Of a stretch of DNA of 26,311 bases, positions 1 to 8,818 are shown piece by piece. The stretch comes from Bacteroidota bacterium. GTDB lineage: Bacteria; Bacteroidota; Bacteroidia; Bacteroidales; Bacteroidaceae. The stretch is taken from positions 1 through 26,311 of the forward strand of contig JAEZKJ010000014.1 in the NCBI GenBank assembly GCA_023415545.1. The letters run 5' to 3'. A program made the position numbers and the translations under genes. A model generated the notes under the pieces. It did no database searches, had not been told where the DNA came from, and was given only the letters and a program-made list of their open reading frames with translations. Each line of letters begins with the position of its first letter. The stretch's first letter is position 1.

Positions 1-3000
1 TTTTTTTAAAGTCACTTGGTGTCATGCCATATTTCTTTTTAAAAGCTATACGAAACGATTTTATGTCGTTGAACCCAATATTAAAACATATATCGGTAAT
101 ATTATCTTCGCTATTTACTAATAATTCAGCGGCTTTCTTTAGCCTATAATCTCTAATAAACTCACCAGGAGATTGGTCTGTACAACTTTTCATCTTGCGG
201 TAAAGACTCATTTTACTCATGCACATATCTTTACTTAATAGATCTAAATCGTAATTCTCGCAAGTCAAATTCTGCTCTATAAAAGAAACTATTTTCACTA
301 GAATTTCATCCTTGTATAAAGGTTCATTTTCTTCACTCTGCATCAATTCGTTGCGAATTTGTTTTTTTAAGAGAGTACGATTAGCTAATAAACTTTTTAT
401 TTGAGCTTTAAAATAATCTTCCGAAAATGGTTTGGAGATATAAATGTCGGCACCCAAAGTGAGTCCATCAATTCTCACTTGTCCCTCTCCCTGTGCAGAA
501 ATCAAGATAAAGGCTATGTGACAGGTCATAGGATCACTCTTCAGTTTTTGGCATACTTCAATTCCCGAAATATTAGGCATCATTACATCACAAATAATAA
601 TATCGGGTATAATTTTGTTGGCTATATCGATAGCTTGTTGGCCGTTCGTTGCAGTGTATAATGTGTATTCATTTTTCAGAATTTCTGACATATAGTAGAG
701 CATATCCTCGCTATCATCTACCAATAATATCAATAGTTTATTGTTATTTTCAAGCGTTTCAATATTTGCAGATACAGTTTCTACTTCAAGAGGTAGAGTA
801 AATGTAAAGGTTGAGCCATCTCCAAGCATACTGTATACAGTGATATCTCCATTTAAAAGGTGTGACATTTCTAAAGCCAAGTTTAATCCGATGCCGGTGC
901 TGTCTACATTAGTGGAGTTTTCGGCTTGATAATAACGTGAAAATATTTTCGTTTGTTCTTCTGTCGTAATACCTCGTCCATTATCTTTCACTGTAATTTC
1001 TATCATTGACTCCTTGGTATCTAAGGTAACTATTATACGATCTTTAGTATATTTTATAGCATTTGACAACAAATTGTATATTATTTTTTCAGTCTTGTCT
1101 ACATCAAAATTACAAATCAGCACATCAGATTTGTGATTGAATTCAATTTCGATGTTTTTGGTATTCGCCATCTCTTTGAAGTATGATACTAAAGTCTGCA
1201 TAAAGGAAATTATATTTCTATACTCCTTCTTTACTTTCATACTATTGTTTTCTATCTTGCGTAAATCCAGTATGTCATTAATCAACAGATGTAGTTTATC
1301 TGCGTTTCGTTTGGCTATATCAAGTTGCTTGGAAATGGGTGATTGTTCATCAATCTTAGTTTGAATTCGTTCAAGCATACCTAATATGAGAGTCAAAGGT
1401 GTACGAAGTTCGTGTGATATATTGGTATAAAACTTCATGCGTGTAAGGAAGAGTTGTTCTTGATATTTCTTTTGCGTTTTCTCTTCAAACAATAAGCGTT
1501 TCAAATTATTTCGTTGTTTGAAACGTACAACAAAGCCTATAAGAATTATTATAAGCGTTGTAAAGTAAAGTGCATAAGCCCATGAGGTGGCGTAAAATGG
1601 TGGTTTGATATAGATATTCAGCAAAGTCTTTTCGGTCCAACTACCATCTTTTTGCAAATTGTATATATTAAGTTGGTAATTACCAGGTGGTATATTGGTG
1701 TATTTCAAACTTAAATTTGAAGGTAATTCATCCCATTGAGTATCCCATCCATTTAGTTTGTAACGTACAAATGATCTTACTTTTGACGAGTAGTTGAAGT
1801 CTGTCAAGTCAAATGAGAAAGAATTCATTTGATGCGAAAGAGTTATGTTTTTTGTATTATATAGAGGTTGTTTGAGAATCGTTTTCCCATTGTATTCCTG
1901 CGTGTTAACTTCTACTTTTTTATCGAACAGGTACATATCTGTCAGTACAATATTGGTTTCCTGAGAAAAATTATCTAACTCGGAAGGGAAGAATGAAATT
2001 ATACCATTCACAGTTCCTAAGAAAAGTTCATGTTGGTTTAATAGGAAATGAGCTCCTACAGCAAACTCGTTACTTGGAAGTCCGTCACGCATCTCATATT
2101 TAGTCAAGAACCGAGTAGTGGGGTTATAATGAGAAAGACCATTATAGGTGCTTATCCAAAGATAGTTTTTACTGTCTTCATAAATAGAAAATACTATATT
2201 GTCTGCCAAACCATTTTCTTCTGTCAGATAATCCCAATGGTTGTTTCGCTGTATACTTACTCCACCACCCCAAGTACCAACTAACAGGTTGCCATGCGAA
2301 TCTTTTCGTACAAAAGAGATGTCTTTTTCTTTTACTTCTTTATATTCGATTGGGAAACATTGAAATTCATCTTTTCGGCGAACAATTTTCATTAATCCTT
2401 TCGAAGCAAATCCTGTCCAAATAGTATCTTTTTCCACGAAAACAGTACGACACATGTTGGAAGATTCATCAGTGCTATTCTTTAATGGATAGACTTTCTC
2501 CATTTTGTTGTGCTTATATGCGAATAGTCCATTTGCAGAAGCGCACCAAAGTGTGGAGTCTGCTTCGAGATAAAGAGAAGTGATGAATCCATTTTCTGTC
2601 GATTCGTTGATGTGCGAAATACGACTTGTACGTTTGTCGAATAGATACAGTCCCTGTCTACCTGCCAACCAAAGCAGATTCTTATTGGGGTGCGAGCTAA
2701 TAGAATTAATATTTCCGGTAGGGAATTGTATAGTCTTCAACAATTTATTTTTCTCTCTATCAATGAACAAAAGTTCCCCCTGTTTGGTAGCAATCCAAAT
2801 GCTGTCCTTGTTCTCCGGATATATAGCGAAGGCGGCAGGAGTGAAATTTTTACCACCAAGTTGATTATATAACCGAAAATTAGTTGGCTTTAGTGATATA
2901 CATTCTGCTCCGTAAGTTCTTTTCCCCACCCAAATAGATTTAGAGCGATCTTCAAAAAGTGAAAGAACATGATAATTCTGATCTGAATCGAAAGAATCTA

Positions 3001-3868
3001 TTGATCCTCCATTTTTTTCTATATACAATCCATTTTTCGTTCCTATCCACAAATATCCTCTACTGTCAATCAGCAGAGTAGTTATTTCTTTTAAAGGCTG
3101 TTTATTATAAAGCAGTACCTGCTCTAAATCATTTTTCACCTGTTTTCTTATTAGCCCTTTTGGAGTAGTGTATAATAAGATATTTGATGGGGAGTGATAA
3201 TACACTACACTAGATGGTGATGTGGAGTGTCTTATCAAGTTGCGAGTAGTCTCTTCATATTGAAATACTCCTTGAGAAGTAGCAATAAAAATTGATTGTT
3301 TTGAGACACCGGAACAGATATCTAATACTTGAGCTTTAATATCAGAGAAGTATGAACACAACTCATGTGTAACAAAGTGCTTAGAATGTGGATTATAAAC
3401 AATTAAGAGATTCTGTGCAAATGCATAAATTCTGTTTTGTGGTGAACAGTATATTTTATTGACATTGTGCAGAGGCATACTTCTATCTTGGTTATAATAT
3501 AAGGTAAAGTGTTCGATACTGTTTGTTTGTAGATTGTAACAATCAATTCCCTTTTTTTTATTAGCAATCCAAAGACAATTTGCAGAATCAGTAATTATTG
3601 ATGTGATCAGATTACTTGAAATGCTGTTTCGTAAAGAATCAAGTGAATGTTTAAATGTAGTTATTCTGTAGCCGTCAAAACGATTAAGTCCATTATTGGT
3701 TGACATCCATATAAATCCGGTATGATCTTGTGTTATAGATGATACATCATTTTGAGTTAGTCCATTCTCTATACTGAAGTAATTAATGGAATAATTACTT
3801 TTTTTTGATGCGCAAACTACGGAGAAATTGAGCACAATAAGTAAGAGAATGGAAATGATGTGTTTCAT
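1..3868 (-). CDS. Hybrid two-component system sensor/regulator (HTCS), AraC type, 3' end cut by window edge
   Basis: One-protein two-component system that senses a glycan fragment in the periplasm and activates the neighbouring susC operon. The frame is open from the ATG at 3868 to the left edge (about 1289 codons). Residues 1-20 are a signal peptide. A beta-propeller sensor follows (Reg_prop signature GFIWMSTNNGLNRFDGY at 51-67), then a Y_Y_Y-like segment before one transmembrane helix at about 763-783. The cytoplasmic part has a HisKA domain with phospho-acceptor His819 (NISHELRTPL), a HATPase domain (N-box Asn936, then DNGRG and TGIGL), a receiver with phospho-acceptor Asp1094 (CDVMMP), and a C-terminal AraC helix-turn-helix ending at the edge in FKKKYGMTPSDFKK. 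Only a few residues should be missing. It is transcribed divergently from susC, the usual place for a cognate PUL regulator. The family and architecture are certain; the ligand is inferred to come from the PUL substrate. Confidence 0.96.
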   Translation of the reverse strand, partial: MKHIISILLLIVLNFSVVCASKKSNYSINYFSIENGLTQNDVSSITQDHTGFIWMSTNNGLNRFDGYRITTFKHSLDSLRNSISSNLITSIITDSANCLWIANKKKGIDCYNLQTNSIEHFTLYYNQDRSMPLHNVNKIYCSPQNRIYAFAQNLLIVYNPHSKHFVTHELCSYFSDIKAQVLDICSGVSKQSIFIATSQGVFQYEETTRNLIRHSTSPSSVVYYHSPSNILLYTTPKGLIRKQVKNDLEQVLLYNKQPLKEITTLLIDSRGYLWIGTKNGLYIEKNGGSIDSFDSDQNYHVLSLFEDRSKSIWVGKRTYGAECISLKPTNFRLYNQLGGKNFTPAAFAIYPENKDSIWIATKQGELLFIDREKNKLLKTIQFPTGNINSISSHPNKNLLWLAGRQGLYLFDKRTSRISHINESTENGFITSLYLEADSTLWCASANGLFAYKHNKMEKVYPLKNSTDESSNMCRTVFVEKDTIWTGFASKGLMKIVRRKDEFQCFPIEYKEVKEKDISFVRKDSHGNLLVGTWGGGVSIQRNNHWDYLTEENGLADNIVFSIYEDSKNYLWISTYNGLSHYNPTTRFLTKYEMRDGLPSNEFAVGAHFLLNQHELFLGTVNGIISFFPSELDNFSQETNIVLTDMYLFDKKVEVNTQEYNGKTILKQPLYNTKNITLSHQMNSFSFDLTDFNYSSKVRSFVRYKLNGWDTQWDELPSNLSLKYTNIPPGNYQLNIYNLQKDGSWTEKTLLNIYIKPPFYATSWAYALYFTTLIIILIGFVVRFKQRNNLKRLLFEEKTQKKYQEQLFLTRMKFYTNISHELRTPLTLILGMLERIQTKIDEQSPISKQLDIAKRNADKLHLLINDILDLRKIENNSMKVKKEYRNIISFMQTLVSYFKEMANTKNIEIEFNHKSDVLICNFDVDKTEKIIYNLLSNAIKYTKDRIIVTLDTKESMIEITVKDNGRGITTEEQTKIFSRYYQAENSTNVDSTGIGLNLALEMSHLLNGDITVYSMLGDGSTFTFTLPLEVETVSANIETLENNNKLLILLVDDSEDMLYYMSEILKNEYTLYTATNGQQAIDIANKIIPDIIICDVMMPNISGIEVCQKLKSDPMTCHIAFILISAQGEGQVRIDGLTLGADIYISKPFSEDYFKAQIKSLLANRTLLKKQIRNELMQSEENEPLYKDEILVKIVSFIEQNLTCENYDLDLLSKDMCMSKMSLYRKMKSCTDQSPGEFIRDYRLKKAAELLVNSEDNITDICFNIGFNDIKSFRIAFKKKYGMTPSDFKK

Positions 3869-3907
3869 AGACTATGAAAGATTTGGTTTTGAAAAATAAA
3901 TATGCGA

Positions 3908-3938
3908 TAAAAATAGTTTTTTTATATTAAAACGCAAA
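3908..3938 (-). promoter_or_regulatory. Putative promoter of the HTCS gene
   Basis: Read on the minus strand, TTTG (3938-3935) is followed after 19 bases by TATTTTTA (3915-3908). This resembles the Bacteroides -33 TTTG / -7 TAnnTTTG promoter, with one mismatch in the -7 box and normal spacing. It would leave a leader of roughly 35 nt before the ATG at 3868. This is pattern matching only in a very AT-rich region. Confidence 0.35.
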
Positions 3939-3949
3939 ATAAGCTTATT
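3938..3949. repeat. 12-bp perfect palindrome in the divergent control region
   Basis: AATAAGCTTATT is a perfect 12-bp palindrome between the HTCS and susC genes. It abuts the TTTG proposed as the HTCS -33 box. It could be an operator for a dimeric regulator or a chance AT-rich palindrome. The sequence alone does not decide. Confidence 0.35.
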
Positions 3950-3968
3950 GTTATTTTTCCCCCCACTA

Positions 3969-4016
3969 TTTGTTATATTTTTTCTCATATTTGATTTACC
4001 TTATATTTTATATTTG
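3969..4016 (+). promoter_or_regulatory. Putative susC promoter and activator-site region
   Basis: TATATTTG at 4009-4016 matches the Bacteroides -7 consensus TAnnTTTG exactly. The nearest TTTG upstream (3990-3993) is only 15 bases away instead of about 19-20, so the -33 box is poor, as often seen at activator-dependent promoters. TTTG recurs at 3969-3972, 3990-3993 and 4013-4016, about 21-23 bases apart, and ATATTTG is repeated at 3987-3993 and 4010-4016. This could mark AraC-type direct-repeat binding by the HTCS. A start just downstream would give a leader of about 85 nt. Confidence 0.4.
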
Positions 4017-4035
4017 CGTATAATTTGTATTTTAT

Positions 4036-4060
4036 TTCAGTGAAAAATAAATTTACTGAA
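4036..4060 (+). promoter_or_regulatory. Predicted hairpin in the susC leader
   Basis: TTCAGTGAA (4036-4044) pairs with TTTACTGAA (4052-4060), giving nine base pairs with one G-U and a 7-base loop of A and T. If the promoter call at 4009-4016 is right, the hairpin lies within the susC mRNA leader. A 13-base near-palindrome follows at 4065-4077 (TACAAT-T-ATTGTA). No T-run follows the hairpin, so a terminator role is unlikely. Confidence 0.3.
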
Positions 4061-4109
4061 TTACTACAATTATTGTAACCTTATTAATAATATTAGATCT
4101 ATTGTTAAG

Positions 4110-7100
4110 ATGAAAAAAAAATCTATTTCTCCCCAGGCTGTTCTACCTGAATGTAGAGGATGGCTTTTAAAAATGTTATTATTAGTGCTATTTACCTGCA
4201 ATTTTCAATTGTTTGCAAATAATAACGAAGTGACACAACAAAATAAAGTGGTAGGTATTGTAAAAGATACAGAAGGCGAACCTATTATTGGTGCTAACAT
4301 CATCGTTAAAGGAAAACCTGCTACCGGTACTATTACCGATATTGATGGTAATTTCTCTATTAATGCTCCTGTAGGTAGTGTATTAACAATATCTTTTATA
4401 GGATATGAAACACAAAATGTGAAAGTTACAGGTAAAAAGCTTATAGTAACACTTCGAGACGAAGCTAATGCCTTAGATGAAGTCGTAGTTGTAGGTTATG
4501 GTTTGGTTAAGAAAAGTGACCTTACAGGATCTGTAGGTAGAGTTAAAGCTGAAGAAATAGATAAGATGCCTGTTGTTAGTATTGACCAAGTATTGCAAGG
4601 ACGTGTATCGGGTGTACACGTTAGATCTACTAATGGAGAACCAGGTGCGGCTTCAAACGTAACAATTCGTGGTGGTAATTCTATTTCTGCAAGTAACGAT
4701 CCTTTGTATGTAATTGATGGAGTTATTGGTGCTGGTAATTTGGATGGTCTTAACCCTTCAGATATCGCTTCTATTGAAGTGTTAAAAGATGCATCTTCTA
4801 TTGCAATATATGGTTCTCGTGGTGCTAATGGTGTAGTATTGGTTACTACCAAGCGTGGAGATTCTTCTAATGGACCTTCTGTATTTTATAATGGATATTA
4901 TGGCTTGCAAACTCCAGAAAAATTACTTGACTTATTGTCTGGTCCTGAAATGAAACAGTGGCAAATAGAGTCTTCTGCATTCAGAAATGATGCACAACCT
5001 CCTTACGTAGATACAGATTTGGTTGCTAACACAGATTGGCAAGATTATATCTATAGAAGAACCGCTCCTATGACAAACCATAATTTAAATATTTCTAACT
5101 CAACAAAAAATAATAATTTTTTCTTGTCGTTTAACTATTTCAATCAAGATGGTTTGATGTATAATTCAGGATTTGAACGTTATCAAATTCGTTTTAATGT
5201 AGATCAAAAAATAGGTAACTATATGAAGTTAGGTGCTACTATGACTACTTCATTCACTGATAAAGACAACGCTTCTATGAAGAATATGGTGCAGTTACCT
5301 TCTACTTTCCCAGCATATAATGAAGATGGAAGTTGGTCTCAGTTTAATCCTATGAATAATAACTATTTTAATAGCCCTCTAGCTATACGTGCATGTGTAA
5401 CCGACAAAACTCGCCAACTTAGAGCTATGGGTAATGTATTCGTAGAGTTGATGCCTATTAAAAATTTGCTTATCAAATCATCATGGGGATTTAATCTAAG
5501 TTATAGTAAACGTAATTTATATCAATCAGCCAATCTTCCACAAAACATCAAGCAGGGTAAATATGGCGTTGCCAGAGTAGAAACGGATTTCCCTATTACT
5601 TATCAAAATGAAAACACTATTAATTACCTGATGAATTTCGGTAAGCATTCTCTTGGAATATTGGGTGGTTTTACTTGGCAAAAATATGTGACTGAAGATT
5701 TGTTTGCAGGTGCTAATGGATTTACAAATGATTCCAATATGTATCATGCACTTGAAGCAAGTGATCCTAATAAGCGTGAAATGGGTACAGGAGAATCGTC
5801 ATGGGGTATGATTTCTTATCTGTTCCGCCTAAACTATTCATATAAGAGTAGATACTTGCTTACCATTACCGGTCGTCAAGATGGTTCTTCGAGATTGACA
5901 AAAGGAAATCAGTATGAATTCTTCCCATCAGCAGCCTTAGCTTGGCGTGCTTCAGAAGAAAAATTTATAAAAAAATTGAACTTATTCTCTAACTTGAAGT
6001 TGCGTGCTAGTTATGGTTTATCAGGTAGTCAGGCAATTGGAGCCTATGCTATTTGGGATAAATTGAGTACTAAAACAACTATTATTGGTAATAATAAAGT
6101 TATAGGATATGTTCCAGGTCTTGCAGCAGATGCAAACTTGGGTTGGGAAAAAACTTCACAATTTGACCTTGGATTGGAAATGGGTTTCTTGGATAATAAA
6201 ATAGCAATTGAAGCAGATTATTATAATAAACGTACTACTGACTTGCTGTTGACTCAAGAATTACCTTATCAAACAGGTTTTAGTTCAATACTCCGAAATA
6301 TAGGTGCAGTTAGAAATCAGGGTGTGGAAGTGAACATTAATACTGTAAATATCGCAACTAAAGACTTTAAATGGAGTACTAATTTAATGGTTTCATTAAA
6401 CCGAAACAAAGTTTTGGATTTAGGAGGTAAAGAGTTTTTAGACAACGGAATAGGTTCGCGTATAACTGTTGGTGAACCTCTCGGACTATTCTATGGTCTT
6501 AAGTATTTAGGAACTTGGAAAGAAGAAGATATTCCTGAAGGATCAAAATTGATGCCTGGTGATGCTCGTTTTGAAGACTTAAATGATGATAATGTATGGG
6601 ACGAGCTCGACCGTCAGGTTATCGGTGATGCAGAGCCTGATTTCTATGGTGGATTTGGTAGTGATTTAACTTGGAAAAATTTCTCATTAAGCCTCTTCTT
6701 TGATTATAGTGTTGGCAATGACATCTATGATTTAAGTGGTCGTGCTTTGGATTGTGGACATGGTTCTAACCTTTATGCAAGACATAGAGATCGCTGGACA
6801 GAGGAAAATCAAGATGCTTACTTACCTAGAGCCGGTAGTTTACATAAAAACTATTATGCAATGTGTATTCAAGAAGCAAATGAAGCCGGTGGTTGCTCGT
6901 TGTTCATACATGATGGTTCATTCTTACGTTTGAAAAATGTGAATATACAATACAACGTACCTTTGAAGAGCAAGAAGATTTTAAAATCTTTGCAAATTTA
7001 TGGTACTGTATCTAATGTATATACATGGACTTCTTATATAGGTTATTCACCTGACGTTGATATAGAGGCTAGTGCTACCCGCCGTGGCTTTGATAGAAAT

Positions 7101-7151
7101 GTATATCCTCAAAGCAGAACTTATTTGTTTGGAGTGAAAGCAAAATTTTAA
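4110..7151 (+). CDS. susC: SusC-family TonB-dependent outer-membrane transporter
   Basis: Outer-membrane beta-barrel that imports oligosaccharides using TonB energy, working with the SusD-like lid encoded next. Its 1013 residues are normal for SusC/RagA. There is an N-terminal export signal with likely cleavage near residue 36 (LFA/NNN). A carboxypeptidase-regulatory-like beta-sandwich spans about 45-118 (GIVKDTEGEPIIGANI), followed by the SusC signature DEVVVVGYG at 123-131. A TonB plug covers about 135-250 (LQGRVSGVHV, LYVIDG, IEVLKDASS, IYGSRGANGVVLVTTKRG). The rest is barrel, ending in an aromatic strand (YLFGVKAKF). It is the first gene of the plus-strand PUL, divergent from its regulator and 18 bases from susD. 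The gene symbol is a family label; the substrate is inferred only from the neighbours. Confidence 0.97.
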   Translation: MKKKSISPQAVLPECRGWLLKMLLLVLFTCNFQLFANNNEVTQQNKVVGIVKDTEGEPIIGANIIVKGKPATGTITDIDGNFSINAPVGSVLTISFIGYETQNVKVTGKKLIVTLRDEANALDEVVVVGYGLVKKSDLTGSVGRVKAEEIDKMPVVSIDQVLQGRVSGVHVRSTNGEPGAASNVTIRGGNSISASNDPLYVIDGVIGAGNLDGLNPSDIASIEVLKDASSIAIYGSRGANGVVLVTTKRGDSSNGPSVFYNGYYGLQTPEKLLDLLSGPEMKQWQIESSAFRNDAQPPYVDTDLVANTDWQDYIYRRTAPMTNHNLNISNSTKNNNFFLSFNYFNQDGLMYNSGFERYQIRFNVDQKIGNYMKLGATMTTSFTDKDNASMKNMVQLPSTFPAYNEDGSWSQFNPMNNNYFNSPLAIRACVTDKTRQLRAMGNVFVELMPIKNLLIKSSWGFNLSYSKRNLYQSANLPQNIKQGKYGVARVETDFPITYQNENTINYLMNFGKHSLGILGGFTWQKYVTEDLFAGANGFTNDSNMYHALEASDPNKREMGTGESSWGMISYLFRLNYSYKSRYLLTITGRQDGSSRLTKGNQYEFFPSAALAWRASEEKFIKKLNLFSNLKLRASYGLSGSQAIGAYAIWDKLSTKTTIIGNNKVIGYVPGLAADANLGWEKTSQFDLGLEMGFLDNKIAIEADYYNKRTTDLLLTQELPYQTGFSSILRNIGAVRNQGVEVNINTVNIATKDFKWSTNLMVSLNRNKVLDLGGKEFLDNGIGSRITVGEPLGLFYGLKYLGTWKEEDIPEGSKLMPGDARFEDLNDDNVWDELDRQVIGDAEPDFYGGFGSDLTWKNFSLSLFFDYSVGNDIYDLSGRALDCGHGSNLYARHRDRWTEENQDAYLPRAGSLHKNYYAMCIQEANEAGGCSLFIHDGSFLRLKNVNIQYNVPLKSKKILKSLQIYGTVSNVYTWTSYIGYSPDVDIEASATRRGFDRNVYPQSRTYLFGVKAKF

Positions 7152-7169
7152 CACCTTAAAATCAAAGAT

Positions 7170-8726
7170 ATGAAAAAAATATTTCGATATATATTATTAA
7201 TTAATTTGATCTGCTCATTTAGCAGTTGCGATATTTTGGAAGTAAAGCCCATGGAATTTACTGCTCCGGATAATTTTTACAACTCAGAAGATGAACTTAC
7301 TTCTGGCCTTTATGGCGTATATTTCTACATGAACAATACTTATATTGGTGAATATCATAATATTATCTTAGGTGATTTAGGTACAGATGTTACCTACTCG
7401 CGTGCAGGAGAATTTGTACCTGTATTCCAAAATTATGATATGGAAAATCCTACAATAGAGTTTTCAGATGCTTGGCAAATTCATTACACAGCTATTGGTG
7501 CTGCCAATCAGTTGATAAGTCGTGCGAAAAAATCTGCTGTTGAAGGAGCATATAAAGAACAGATCATTGCCGAAGCAAAAGTATTGCGTGCTTATTTTTA
7601 TCACAATTTAGTTTTACTTTGGGGTGACGTGCCTATGTGGACAGACGAGTTCGATATTAATACAACTCCTCATTTACCACGTACTCCTAAAGCAAGCGTT
7701 ATAGCACAGATTTACGATGATTTGGAAACAGCTATTCCTAATTTGCCTGATAGTTATGCTGAAAATCAAAAAGGGCGTATTACTTCATGGGCGGCTAAGG
7801 CATTTTTTGCACGTGTAAGCTTGTTGCAAAGTGATTATGAAACTGCTTATGATCAAGCAAAAGATGTAATAGATAATTCTCCTCACAAATTGTTAACAAA
7901 TTTTGCTGATGTATTCAATTGGCAAAACAAATTTAATGATGAGTTGATTTTTGTAACACCTAGAATGAGAGACGGCGTAAGTAGTGTTATGCACACAAGG
8001 GTAAGTCCACAAGCTAACAAAGAGAGTGCGCAATTCGACGCGTTGTTTGCAAAAGGTCTAACAGCTACACGTCCCGATGGAAAACAGGTGTCAACTAGTG
8101 CTGAATTATTTCAAGGAACTGCTGTTTTCGTAGCTTTCAATAATTATGTAAAAAGCTTTACTAAAAATGATACTCGCGTAAATATGGTTTCATGGAGCAG
8201 TTTGAAAACGAGTGATGGAAAAACTGTCAATTTAAAAGGTATAGGTAAATCCAAAAACTATATTTTGAAATGGGCTGCTTTTGATGAGCCAAATAATAAT
8301 AGTGGCCGTGATACTCATCATATCCGTTTGGCTGAAATGTATCTGATTTTGGCTGAAGCTGCTAACGAATTAGAGGAGCCTGAAGAAGCTGTTGCAGCTT
8401 TGAATAAACTCAGAGAACGTGCATTTGGCAATAGCGATTATAATTATCTATATAATGTAGATGCAACTAAGACATATAACTTAGCTGATAAGGAAGCTAT
8501 TAAGGAAGCCATTATAAATGAGAATAAATGGGAATTAGGTGCAGAAGGTCTTCGTCGTTGGTATTTAATCCATTGGGGCTATGAATATCTTCGCAGAGCA
8601 ATAGAACAATTAGGTGAAAATGTAAAAGGATTAAATGCTCTAAAAGAACACCACGTATTGTTTAAAATACCTGCACAGGAGTTTGTTAAGAACCCTAATT
8701 TAGGTAGCAATAATCCTGGATATTGA
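7170..8726 (+). CDS. susD: SusD/RagB-family surface glycan-binding lipoprotein
   Basis: Surface lipoprotein that caps the SusC barrel and captures glycan. At 518 residues it has normal SusD length. The signal peptide ends in a lipobox with Cys20 (SFSSC-DILEV), and the acidic residues after the cysteine suit surface export in Bacteroidetes. Family features are visible: an N-terminal segment (PDNFYNSEDELTSGLYGVY), the TPR-like helices (AEAKVLRAYFYHNLVLLWGDVP) and the C-terminal helical part (HIRLAEMYLILAEAANEL, ENKWELGAEGLRRW). It follows susC by 18 bases. A strong hairpin lies just after its stop, consistent with higher expression of susC/susD than of the enzymes. No SusE/F-like surface protein follows, which is unusual, so SusD may be the only surface binder encoded here. 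Confidence 0.96.
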   Translation: MKKIFRYILLINLICSFSSCDILEVKPMEFTAPDNFYNSEDELTSGLYGVYFYMNNTYIGEYHNIILGDLGTDVTYSRAGEFVPVFQNYDMENPTIEFSDAWQIHYTAIGAANQLISRAKKSAVEGAYKEQIIAEAKVLRAYFYHNLVLLWGDVPMWTDEFDINTTPHLPRTPKASVIAQIYDDLETAIPNLPDSYAENQKGRITSWAAKAFFARVSLLQSDYETAYDQAKDVIDNSPHKLLTNFADVFNWQNKFNDELIFVTPRMRDGVSSVMHTRVSPQANKESAQFDALFAKGLTATRPDGKQVSTSAELFQGTAVFVAFNNYVKSFTKNDTRVNMVSWSSLKTSDGKTVNLKGIGKSKNYILKWAAFDEPNNNSGRDTHHIRLAEMYLILAEAANELEEPEEAVAALNKLRERAFGNSDYNYLYNVDATKTYNLADKEAIKEAIINENKWELGAEGLRRWYLIHWGYEYLRRAIEQLGENVKGLNALKEHHVLFKIPAQEFVKNPNLGSNNPGY

Positions 8727-8744
8727 TTGATGTTTTAAAATACT

Positions 8745-8792
8745 ATCTAATACTCCATGCTTATTTTATAAAATAAAATTGGAGTATTAGAT
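8745..8792 (+). promoter_or_regulatory. Long hairpin between susD and the enzyme genes (attenuator or mRNA-stability element)
   Basis: ATCTAATACTCCA (8745-8757) and TGGAGTATTAGAT (8780-8792) form a perfect 13-bp stem. The loop holds a second perfect 16-bp palindrome (8761-8776, TTATTTTATAAAATAA). No T-run follows, so a full terminator is unlikely. Its place in the 92-base gap after susD fits partial termination, or 3'-end protection that raises susCD message over the downstream enzymes. The role is inferred; the structure is read directly. Confidence 0.7.
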
Positions 8793-8818
8793 AAACATCG
8801 AATTTAACTAAAAAGAAT

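Noticed and set aside
401..2872. Several plus-strand frames of 60-94 codons opposite the HTCS gene
   Set aside because: They lie opposite a continuous regulator frame with intact kinase, receiver and AraC motifs and show no domain of their own.
3938..4016. Invertible promoter switch
   Set aside because: The palindromes are single short elements, not paired inverted repeats flanking the promoter, and no recombinase gene is nearby.
4496..4852. Minus-strand frame of 118 codons inside susC
   Set aside because: It is opposite the conserved TonB plug domain, where protein conservation explains the absence of stops.
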